Notes under the pieces: generated by a model
Told to the model about the DNA's origin: nothing
Database searches by the model: none
Seen by the model: only the letters and a program-made list of their open reading frames with translations
Program-made: the position numbers and the translations under genes
Shown here: in pieces, positions 1-7,493 of the stretch
Layout: every line of letters starts with the position of its first letter
How positions within the stretch are numbered: the first letter of the stretch is position 1
Assembly (NCBI RefSeq): GCF_003412455.1
Contig: NZ_QTJU01000008.1
Span: 172,816-236,815, forward strand
DNA: 64,000 nucleotides
Reading direction: 5' to 3'
Source: Deminuibacter soli
GTDB lineage: Bacteria; Bacteroidota; Bacteroidia; Chitinophagales; Chitinophagaceae

Positions 1-11
1 TAACTCGCCGC

Positions 12-45
12 AAGTCTCTGCGCACTTAGCGTAAAGTCTCCGCGC
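12..45. repeat. short imperfect direct repeat
   Basis: Two imperfect copies of AAGTCTCTGCGC / AAGTCTCCGCGC lie at about 12-24 and 34-45, followed by a related CCCTTTGCGG string. No ORF covers this end of the window. The sequence resembles the low-complexity intergenic repeats seen in many Bacteroidota genomes, but only one locus is visible here. Confidence 0.35.
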
Positions 46-117
46 CCTTTGCGGTTCAAAACCTTCGCCTCCAATCTTCGCACTCAATCTCCAGCTAATC
101 GCTATCAGCTAAAAGCT

Positions 118-1392
118 TCATCGATACCTCGTCTGGTACGTAAAACTCATCCTGTCATAGAAGTAAGGAAACGCCAGCAAAATCCACAGCGACAAATACC
201 CGAACTCCGGCACCGATAGCATCATAATACAATACGTGGCAATTAAAGCCACCACATAATACTGGTGCAGGTACCGGTCGCGCATGGGCACCAATGCATG
301 TTTAAAAAAGAACCAGGTAAACAGCAGCAATCCGATGATGCCATTATTGACCAATAAAGTGGAGAAGAAATCTGTAGAACGGGCATAGCCAAAACCCAGC
401 CCCACCAGCTTACCAAAGAAATTGAGATCATGCACCCAGTAGCTGATATGGTTTTTCATATAACCGGTACGCTGCTCGCCCGATACACTGGCGCCGGTTA
501 ATTTATCCAGCACAGCATCATGTATAAAATGCCGGAAGCCGGCACTGAAATAATACAAGGCAAAAGGCGCCAGCAATGCAAGCGGCAGCAACCACACATA
601 CTTTTTACGGAATGCCCGGTTAAATACCAGCCAGCCGCAGGCAAGCACAAAAATGCCGAGATAAGCAGAAGTAGAGAACGACAATACCAATGCTGCAAAA
701 AACAGCACCTGGTCAATGCGCTGTTTTAAACCCACGCTCAAAATCCAGATGGGTACTACGCTGAAAGCAAACATCGATGGCTCACCTGTTAAGCTTTTCA
801 TGCGTTGCACTACCCAGCCGCCAATGCTGTTCACCTGGAACAGGCTGCCGGTACCCGGCACATTATCAAACATACGGTTGCTGAGAAAATCGCCGTTGCG
901 GTGCAATAGCTGGTACAACAGCACTTCAATAAAGCCATAGATCACCAGTATGCGGAAGCTCCAGAAAATATAGGGCAGGTGCCTGCTGGTAGCATAATAT
1001 TTCAGGTACAGGTACAACAGAATGCCATTGAACAGGTACCAGCTCTGTGTAAAAAAAGTATGGCGAAACTGCACCGTTTTATCTTCTGCATTGAGCAGAA
1101 TCAGTTTATCGTTCAGTACAGGATGTGCGAGGTAAATATACCATTGCGACAGGGCGAACAAAACCAGGTATGCCAGCAGTATCCACCCCAGTTCAGCGAG
1201 AAATTCCCTGCTCACGTTAATGCTGATGAGTATAATAAAAGGCGCAGCGATATTAATCAACAGGTACGAGGGCACAGCCACTGAATACAGCGGAGGCACT
1301 ACAATGGAGTAAAAAGCCGAGATTGCCAATAACAGGCATAAGTACACTGAAACCCAGTTACGGGCTTGCGTGTTGGATAAAGGTAGTCTCAT
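118..1392 (-). CDS. O-antigen polymerase/ligase-like membrane protein
   Basis: This 424-residue protein is made almost wholly of hydrophobic segments, about ten, with a longer polar stretch around residues 160-210 and another around 295-330. That layout fits Wzy-type polymerases and O-antigen ligases, which act at the periplasmic face of the inner membrane and join or polymerise lipid-linked glycans. Its start codon overlaps the last codons of the upstream glycosyltransferase by 4 bases, so the two are probably translated together. No sequence motif in this family is strong enough to separate polymerase from ligase by eye. The neighbouring glycosyltransferases and UDP-galactopyranose mutase support a role in cell-surface polysaccharide. 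Confidence 0.72.
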   Translation of the reverse strand: MRLPLSNTQARNWVSVYLCLLLAISAFYSIVVPPLYSVAVPSYLLINIAAPFIILISINVSREFLAELGWILLAYLVLFALSQWYIYLAHPVLNDKLILLNAEDKTVQFRHTFFTQSWYLFNGILLYLYLKYYATSRHLPYIFWSFRILVIYGFIEVLLYQLLHRNGDFLSNRMFDNVPGTGSLFQVNSIGGWVVQRMKSLTGEPSMFAFSVVPIWILSVGLKQRIDQVLFFAALVLSFSTSAYLGIFVLACGWLVFNRAFRKKYVWLLPLALLAPFALYYFSAGFRHFIHDAVLDKLTGASVSGEQRTGYMKNHISYWVHDLNFFGKLVGLGFGYARSTDFFSTLLVNNGIIGLLLFTWFFFKHALVPMRDRYLHQYYVVALIATYCIMMLSVPEFGYLSLWILLAFPYFYDRMSFTYQTRYR

Positions 1393-2507
1393 AATTTCCT
1401 GGAAAAACCATCAACAAATGCATGCAGCTTTCTTACAAAAACAGATTCACTGAATTTCTCTGCATGTTTCCTGATAAACACCGGATCGAAAGAGATTGTT
1501 TCAAATTTCTCTACTGCCTGTTGCAGGCAAGGTGTTGTTTGCGCTTCAAAGAACAATGCGGTAGCAGGTGTTTGCGCATCGGTATAACCAATCATGGTAT
1601 CGAGCACGCCACCTTTGCCGAATGCAATCACCGGCCTGCCTGATGCAGCAGATTCCAGCGGGGTAATGCCATAATCCTCATATTGCGGGAAAATCAAAGC
1701 GCGTGCTTCTGCATAAACCTTCGACAGCGCAGCAGCATCGAGCGAATCGAGAAAGCGGATATTGCTGCCTGCTTTTTCTTTCAGTTCCTTTTCCATTGAT
1801 CCCTTGCCCACTACCACCAATTGCTTATGGGGCATATTATTGAAGGCATCAATTACCAGGTCTACTTTTTTATAAGGCTCCAGGCGGCAAACAACCAGGT
1901 AATAATCCTTCACCTGCGGTGACACGTAAAACTTATCGATGTTCACGGCAGGATTGATAATCGTTACGTTCTGTGAAGGATGGTAGGTATCCATAATTCT
2001 TTTACGCACCACCTTTGAATTGGTAAGAAAAGAATCGGTGCGGCGGGATGCCCATTTGTCCAGCTTCCTGAATAGTGCCGTAGCGCTCATAAACAACCAG
2101 CGGAACAGGAAGAATTTGGGAATAACATTGGCGTACGATTGCGGGCGCCATGCCAAACGGAAAGGTGTATGGCAATAGGTAATCACCTTCGTGTTTTTGG
2201 AAACGCGGATGTATTTGGCGCAGTGGGTGGTAGATACCAGTACCACATCATAATCTTTCAAACGCATGCTGCGCATGGCCCATATATCAAAGGGAAAGAA
2301 CAGCATTTTAACCAGCTTCTCTGTATTGCCTATTTTCTGGAACCAGGAAGTAACCACTTTCAGCGCTTTAAACTCGGGATACGTGCGTTCGGGATTGTAG
2401 CACAGTGTATAAACCGGTGCATCCGGGTAGGCCTTGTGCATGCTTAAAACTACCTGCTCGGCACCGCCCTTGCGTACCAGTTCATCATGTACAATTGCAA
2501 CCTTCAT
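1389..2507 (-). CDS. glycosyltransferase family 4
   Basis: The start at 2507 (MKVAIVHDELV) is preferred over the longer frame beginning at 2543, because the beta strand that opens the GT4 fold starts right there. The N-terminal half has a glycine-rich acceptor-binding loop (RKGGAEQVV). The C-terminal half has the nucleotide-sugar site: a LEPYKKVDL-type strand and the E-x7-E type element in PQYEDYGITPLESAASGRPVIA (residues about 285-305). The enzyme should move a sugar, often mannose or a related hexose in this WbaZ-like group, from a nucleotide donor to a lipid-linked glycan at the cytoplasmic face of the membrane. It sits 63 bases downstream of another GT4 gene and overlaps the polymerase gene. 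Confidence 0.85.
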   Translation of the reverse strand: MKVAIVHDELVRKGGAEQVVLSMHKAYPDAPVYTLCYNPERTYPEFKALKVVTSWFQKIGNTEKLVKMLFFPFDIWAMRSMRLKDYDVVLVSTTHCAKYIRVSKNTKVITYCHTPFRLAWRPQSYANVIPKFFLFRWLFMSATALFRKLDKWASRRTDSFLTNSKVVRKRIMDTYHPSQNVTIINPAVNIDKFYVSPQVKDYYLVVCRLEPYKKVDLVIDAFNNMPHKQLVVVGKGSMEKELKEKAGSNIRFLDSLDAAALSKVYAEARALIFPQYEDYGITPLESAASGRPVIAFGKGGVLDTMIGYTDAQTPATALFFEAQTTPCLQQAVEKFETISFDPVFIRKHAEKFSESVFVRKLHAFVDGFSRKL

Positions 2508-2570
2508 GTAAGTGTAAATTTGTTTCTGGGCACATGAAGGCAAAACATATGCCGCTTTAACCCGGCTGGT

Positions 2571-3638
2571 TTAGCTGTAACGCTCAAGCAGTTGGCGCAT
2601 CATCTTTCCCGACTTTTCCCAGCTATATTTCCGGGCAACAAACTCACTGGCAGCCAGCATGTTAGGCTTAACCGAGCCGGCAGCTGCGCGCAAAACTTCT
2701 ACGAACGCGTTTTTATTGTACGGATCAAAATAAGTAGCATGTGTTTCAGCCACTTCCCTGAATACCGGGATATCCGAAGCAAGTACCGGGCAGCCGAATT
2801 TAAAGGCTTCAACAAGGGGTAGCCCGAACCCTTCGTATAAGGATGGAATTACCAGCGCCTGTGCATGCTGGTAGCAGGCAGCCAGCACTTCATCGGTGGC
2901 CGCGCCATAAAAATGTATCTGCGGGTTTTGCTGGTATTGTTCCATTTCACCCGCATTCTTTTCACTGAAGGCCCTGAACTTACCGCCCACAATTAACAGG
3001 TCTACATTGCTGATACCCGCCTGTACATAGGCTTCCAGCAATAACAGCAAGTTCTTGCGCGGATCCATAGAGCCTACAAATAAAAAGTAGGGGCGGTCAA
3101 TAGGCGGCTGCAGGGTTTTACCTGCAGCAATTGCATCCAGCGCACGGGATGCCGCATTGGGTATTACCGTAACACCGCTGTCGGGCAGTTTATACAAACG
3201 CATCAACGCTTCTTTCGAAAAATTGCTTACGGTAACAATATGCCTGCTGCCTTTGATAATGCGCGGCATCATCAGTTTATAATAATAATAAAAACCCTTT
3301 GAGTAAAACTGAGGGTTCAGTGCATACGATACATCGTGCACACAGGTTATTTTATTGCCATACAAAAGGGGGGCAATATTGCAGAGGTTTAACAGCAATG
3401 GTTTGCGCTTGTTACGCAGGTAAGCGGGCAGCTGCACCTGCTCCCAGTATACACCGCCTTTGGTGCCTGCAACCTCGGCAGGCTGCAGCTGGTATACCTG
3501 CTGCAGCAGGTTATCGGGCGGCACAACCAGCCGGCTGTTGCCCTGCGGCAATAACTGGCCGGTTATTTCTGCCGCATAACGCTGTACGCCTGTCATCTTT
3601 TGCGATGTAAACTTGCCATTGATGTAAACTTTGTCCAT
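2571..3638 (-). CDS. glycosyltransferase family 4
   Basis: The protein has about 355 residues. ATG codons at 3644 and 3638 both precede MDKVYINGKF; the longer frame to 3665 looks like upstream read-through. GT4 features are clear: a TGVQRYAAE acceptor loop near the N-terminus, VGSMDPRKNLLLLLEAY in the middle (nucleotide-sugar domain) and PSLYEGFGLPLVEAFKFGCPV near residue 275, carrying the two conserved Glu of retaining GT4 enzymes. It is the first gene of the minus-strand polysaccharide operon (3638 to 118). The donor and acceptor sugars cannot be read from the sequence. Confidence 0.85.
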   Translation of the reverse strand: MDKVYINGKFTSQKMTGVQRYAAEITGQLLPQGNSRLVVPPDNLLQQVYQLQPAEVAGTKGGVYWEQVQLPAYLRNKRKPLLLNLCNIAPLLYGNKITCVHDVSYALNPQFYSKGFYYYYKLMMPRIIKGSRHIVTVSNFSKEALMRLYKLPDSGVTVIPNAASRALDAIAAGKTLQPPIDRPYFLFVGSMDPRKNLLLLLEAYVQAGISNVDLLIVGGKFRAFSEKNAGEMEQYQQNPQIHFYGAATDEVLAACYQHAQALVIPSLYEGFGLPLVEAFKFGCPVLASDIPVFREVAETHATYFDPYNKNAFVEVLRAAAGSVKPNMLAASEFVARKYSWEKSGKMMRQLLERYS

Positions 3639-3800
3639 GCTCATATGCTTGTTTGGAAGATACAATACTTATCCCGTCTTTTCACTGGCAGCCACATTCG
3701 ACAGAGAAACATTCCATTAGCAAAAAGGTTGCCATTGTGCCCGTTGCAGTGTAAACCCTATTTTATCAGTAATTTTACAGGTAAAATAAAGGACTGGGAT

Positions 3801-4172
3801 ATGCTGTTAACCCCTGACAACAAATTGAAAAAACTGATCGTTATTGGCGACCGGGTACTGGTTCGCCCTTCCAAACCCAACGAACGCACGGATAGCGGGC
3901 TGTATCTGCCTCCCGGCGTGCAGGAGAAAGAAAAAGTGCAATCCGGTTATGTTATTAAAACCGGCCCCGGATATGCCATTCCGGTACCTGTAGAGAACGA
4001 ATCATGGAAAACAGAAGAAGAGCAGGTAAAATACGTTCCGTTGCAGACAAAAGAAGGAGACCTGGCCATTTTCCTCGTGAGCGGCGCCACAGAAATAGAG
4101 TACGCCGGCGAAAAATATTTCATTGTTCCCCAAAGCGCGATACTGATGCTGGAACGCGAAGAAGATTTATAA
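3801..4172 (+). CDS. GroES-like co-chaperonin family protein, no GroEL partner nearby
   Basis: The frame is open from 3600, but the Cpn10-like part begins at the ATG at 3801 (MLLTPDNKLKKLIVIGDRVLVRP). That gives 123 residues against about 95 for GroES. The motif IGDRVLVRP followed by SGLYLPP, a mid-chain EGDLAIFLVSGATEIEYAGEKYFIV and a closing SAILMLERE match the beta-barrel of Cpn10. The extra length is an insertion around residues 45-75 (PGYAIPVPVENESW and following). No groEL is in the window. Bacteroidota carry such divergent GroES-family proteins beside the normal GroES; their function is not established. The gene stands alone between the two halves of the polysaccharide region, on the strand of glf. 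Confidence 0.75.
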   Translation: MLLTPDNKLKKLIVIGDRVLVRPSKPNERTDSGLYLPPGVQEKEKVQSGYVIKTGPGYAIPVPVENESWKTEEEQVKYVPLQTKEGDLAIFLVSGATEIEYAGEKYFIVPQSAILMLEREEDL

Positions 4173-4310
4173 TATCATAAAATAGCCGGGCAGCGCTGTT
4201 ACAGCCTGCATTACAACTACCGCCGCTAACAGGCGGTAGTTTGTTTTATCAAAAACTGGCATAGTTTTTTTGTATATTAGGAACACTAACTTTTTACACA
4301 ACACTACTAC

Positions 4311-5417
4311 ATGGCAGAATTTGATTACCTGATCGTTGGCGCCGGCCTTTTCGGTGCCGTATTTGCCCACGAAGCTAAAAAGAACAACAAGAAATGCCTG
4401 GTAATTGACAGGCGCAGTCATGCGGGTGGTAATATATATTGCGAAAACAAAGATGGCATCAACGTACACAAATACGGTGCGCACATCTTTCATACCAATG
4501 ACAAGCCCATTTGGGATTACGTGAACTCGTTTGTAGAGTTTAACCGCTATACCAATTCTCCCATGGCTTTGTACAATGGCGAAATGTACAACCTGCCATT
4601 TAACATGAACACCTTTTACCAGCTGTGGAAGGTAAAAACACCCGAAGAAGCGCAGGCTAAAATCCAGGAGCAGGTAGCATCGCTCAACATCACCAACCCG
4701 CAAAACCTCGAAGAACAGGCGCTTTCGCTTGTTGGTACCGATGTATACGAAAAACTCATCAAGGGTTATACCGAGAAGCAATGGGGCCGCGACGCGAAGG
4801 ATCTGCCTGCCTTTATCATCAAACGCCTGCCTGTACGCTTTACTTTCGATAACAACTATTTTAATGATAAATACCAGGGCATTCCTGTAGGCGGCTACAA
4901 CAAGCTTACCGAAGCCCTTTTTGCCGGTACAGAAGTACGCCTGGGTGTTGATTATATCGCCAACCGCGCTGAGTTTGACCAGCTGGCAGATACCGTGGTA
5001 TTCACCGGACAAATTGATGAATATTACAACTACCGCTTTGGTCAGCTGGAATACCGCAGCCTGCGTTTTGAACATGAACACCTCAACATACCCAATTTCC
5101 AGGGTAATGCCGTGGTAAACTATACGGAACGCCAGGTGCCGTTTACCCGTATCATCGAGCACAAACACTTTGAGTTTGGCACACAGCCTACCACCGTTAT
5201 CACCCGCGAATACCCGCAGGAATGGAAAAGTGGTGATGAGCCTTACTACCCCATTAACGACGACAAAAACACACAGCTGTTTAAACAATACCAGCAGCTT
5301 GCAGAAGCCGAAACAAAAGTAATCTTCGGCGGCCGCCTGGCTGAATACCGTTATTACGATATGCACCAGGTAATAGGTGCTGCACTGGCTAAAACCAAAA
5401 AGATATTTCCCGCATAA
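4311..5417 (+). CDS. glf: UDP-galactopyranose mutase
   Basis: This 368-residue flavoenzyme interconverts UDP-galactopyranose and UDP-galactofuranose, the donor for Galf in surface glycans. The N-terminal FAD-binding motif is clear (DYLIVGAGLFGAVFA), followed by RSHAGGNIY and the substrate-loop region GAHIFHTNDKPIWDYVN. Downstream, the GYTEKQWGRDAKDLP and RLPVRFTFDNNYF segments match the conserved core of the family. Length is normal. The stop overlaps the start of the next glycosyltransferase by one base, which points to coupled translation and suggests that one of the two downstream transferases uses UDP-Galf. Confidence 0.95.
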   Translation: MAEFDYLIVGAGLFGAVFAHEAKKNNKKCLVIDRRSHAGGNIYCENKDGINVHKYGAHIFHTNDKPIWDYVNSFVEFNRYTNSPMALYNGEMYNLPFNMNTFYQLWKVKTPEEAQAKIQEQVASLNITNPQNLEEQALSLVGTDVYEKLIKGYTEKQWGRDAKDLPAFIIKRLPVRFTFDNNYFNDKYQGIPVGGYNKLTEALFAGTEVRLGVDYIANRAEFDQLADTVVFTGQIDEYYNYRFGQLEYRSLRFEHEHLNIPNFQGNAVVNYTERQVPFTRIIEHKHFEFGTQPTTVITREYPQEWKSGDEPYYPINDDKNTQLFKQYQQLAEAETKVIFGGRLAEYRYYDMHQVIGAALAKTKKIFPA

Positions 5418-6430
5418 TGATGAATCGCACAGGTATTACCATATATGAAAACACCAGGGTGTATGTTCCCTGCCCCGCCAGTCACGCTACCGGCGGAACA
5501 GAGTTGCTGCACCAGTTTGTACACGCACTTCGCAACCTTGGCATTGATGCCTGGATTTATTATTACCGCATTAAAGACGGTGTGGATCCCATTCACCAGC
5601 AGTTTAGGAAATATGTTTCCGAATACGCTACTGACATAGTTGATGCACCCGAAAACATCCTCGTAGTACCGGAAACACGCACGGAATACCTGTTTAAATA
5701 CGAGCACCTGCGCAAGGTGATCTGGTGGCTGAGTGTTGATTTCTTCTACGATTCTGCTGATGTAGACTTTGTATCTACCTGGAAGAAAAGACTGGGTATT
5801 ACCCCGCGTTTCGATATTAAGCATCCCGAAAAACTGAAGGTAGACCTGCACCTGGTGCAATCGCAGTATGCGGCAGATCATCTCGAAAAACATGGCATTC
5901 ACAACTATCATTACCTGAGTGATTACCTGAACGCCGCGTTTCTCGATCAGCCGGAAATTGATGAACAACCCTGGAACAGGGTGCTGTACAATCCCAAAAA
6001 AGGATTTGAATTTACACAAACCCTTATCAGGGAAAGCCCCGAACTGGAATGGTTTGCGCTCACCAATTTAACACCCGAACAGGTAGCCGATGTGTGCCGC
6101 AAATCAAAAGTGTATATCGACTTTGGGCATCATCCCGGCAAAGATCGTTTCCCGCGTGAAGCGGCCATTTGCGGCTGCTGCATTATTACCGGCCGCAGGG
6201 GCGCCGCCGCTTTTGAAGAAGATATTCCTATTCCGCAGCAATATAAGTTCAGCGATGCCGACGACCAGGTACCTGCCATCATCAGGCAGATTAAGCACTG
6301 TATGGATGATTTCGAAACCGTGCAGCACGATTTTGATCATTACCGCAGCGTTATCCGCGGGCAGGAAGCCGCCTTCATCCAGGACATAAAGGATATATTT
6401 CAGCAACAACATTCGCCCGTTCAGCAATAA
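5417..6430 (+). CDS. GT4-like glycosyltransferase, possible UDP-Galf user
   Basis: This 337-residue protein starts one base inside the glf stop codon (TAATG). It opens with a strand and a glycine-rich acceptor loop (HATGGTELLHQFVHAL). Near the C-terminus it has KVYIDFGHHPGKDRFPREAAICGCCIITGRRGAA, in which FPREAAICG takes the place of the GFGLPLLEAMACG-type donor-site element of GT4/GT-B enzymes. Overall similarity to common GT4 families is weak. The direct coupling to glf makes a Galf donor plausible, but this is inference from position only. Confidence 0.7.
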   Translation: MMNRTGITIYENTRVYVPCPASHATGGTELLHQFVHALRNLGIDAWIYYYRIKDGVDPIHQQFRKYVSEYATDIVDAPENILVVPETRTEYLFKYEHLRKVIWWLSVDFFYDSADVDFVSTWKKRLGITPRFDIKHPEKLKVDLHLVQSQYAADHLEKHGIHNYHYLSDYLNAAFLDQPEIDEQPWNRVLYNPKKGFEFTQTLIRESPELEWFALTNLTPEQVADVCRKSKVYIDFGHHPGKDRFPREAAICGCCIITGRRGAAAFEEDIPIPQQYKFSDADDQVPAIIRQIKHCMDDFETVQHDFDHYRSVIRGQEAAFIQDIKDIFQQQHSPVQQ

Positions 6431-6455
6431 ACCACAGCCCGCAGCACTGCCTTTT

Positions 6456-7460
6456 ATGGACATGGATAAAGTATATATTGTACTACTGAATTACAATGCC
6501 TGGCAGGATACTGTTGCGTGCATTCAATCCATCCTGAAGCAGTCATACGCGCAGTACGAAATTGTAGTGGTCGACAATATGTCTACCAACGATTCCCGTA
6601 CGCAGCTCATCACCTGGGCCAGGCAACTGCCTGCTGCACAAGGCTGGCAACTGCTGCAATACAACCACCTGCAATTTGACACCATTACCGGTAACCCGCA
6701 ACCGGTGATCAGTTTTATCTGGTCTGACAAAAATGGTGGGTTTGCGTATGGCAACAATATCGGCATGCGCTACAGCCTGCAGCAAACCGGGCCGCATTTT
6801 ATCTGGCTGCTTAACAACGACACCGTGGTATTTGAAGATACCCTCACCAATATGGTGCGTTTTTTTATACAACAGCAAGCCGTACAGAAAACCGGTATGG
6901 CCGGTTGCCTGCAGTTGTATTATCACGATCCCTCACAGGTGCAGATTATGTATGGCCGGTACAATTACCGGTTTGGCCTTGCCAGCGAATACGGCGCACG
7001 CATGCCACTGCAACAGGCGCAGCAACTGCCCGATGTGCCGGTAGATTATTTATCCGGTGCCTGCATGCTAACACACTCATCGGTGATTGAGCGGATTGGG
7101 TTAATGAGCGAAGATTACTTCCTGTTTTTTGAAGAGCTGGATTTGGCTGTACGATTGAAGAACGCGGGCTATGCATTGGTGTATTGTAAAGATGCACGCA
7201 TTCTGCACAAACACGGTGTGAGCATCAACGGCGGTACCACCAGCGGCACCAGGCCCTTCGCAGATTACCACCATTTCAGAAGCGAATACATTTTTGTACG
7301 CAAATATTACCGCAGATATATCCTGTTCTATTTACTGGTTACCGGTATGCAACTGACCAACCGGTTAATACGCGGCAGGTTCAGCAATCTGAAAGCCCTG
7401 GTAAAGGGCACTATGGACGGGTTGCGCTATACACCGCAAAAAAAAGAGCAGGCATTGTAA
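6456..7460 (+). CDS. glycosyltransferase family 2, rhamnosyl/galactofuranosyl-like
   Basis: This 334-residue GT-A enzyme begins KVYIVLLNYNAWQDTVACIQSIL, the usual GT2 opening. It then has VVDNMSTNDS, NGGFAYGNNIGMRY, the DXD-like LLNNDTVV motif (around residue 125), a catalytic-region FLFFEELDLAVRLKNAGY (ED motif) and LHKHG. The NGGFAxGNNxG and LLNNDT signatures are typical of the WbbL/rhamnosyltransferase and GlfT-like branch. It lies 25 bases downstream of the preceding transferase and ends the plus-strand glf operon. The stop codon lies in the loop of a terminator hairpin. Confidence 0.87.
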   Translation: MDMDKVYIVLLNYNAWQDTVACIQSILKQSYAQYEIVVVDNMSTNDSRTQLITWARQLPAAQGWQLLQYNHLQFDTITGNPQPVISFIWSDKNGGFAYGNNIGMRYSLQQTGPHFIWLLNNDTVVFEDTLTNMVRFFIQQQAVQKTGMAGCLQLYYHDPSQVQIMYGRYNYRFGLASEYGARMPLQQAQQLPDVPVDYLSGACMLTHSSVIERIGLMSEDYFLFFEELDLAVRLKNAGYALVYCKDARILHKHGVSINGGTTSGTRPFADYHHFRSEYIFVRKYYRRYILFYLLVTGMQLTNRLIRGRFSNLKALVKGTMDGLRYTPQKKEQAL

Positions 7461-7475
7461 AAGCCTGCTCTTTTG
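7441..7475. terminator. bidirectional intrinsic terminator
   Basis: AAAGAGCAGGC (7443-7453) pairs perfectly with GCCTGCTCTTT (7463-7473). Runs of A and T flank the stem on both sides, so it can work on either strand between the convergent GT2 and M16 genes. The GT2 stop codon (7458-7460) sits inside the loop. Confidence 0.85.
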
Positions 7476-7493
7476 TATTAAACCTGTTACCTG

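Noticed and set aside
4167..5366. 399-residue minus-strand ORF opposite glf
   Set aside because: The plus strand encodes a full-length, motif-complete UDP-galactopyranose mutase. The antisense frame has no recognisable domain.
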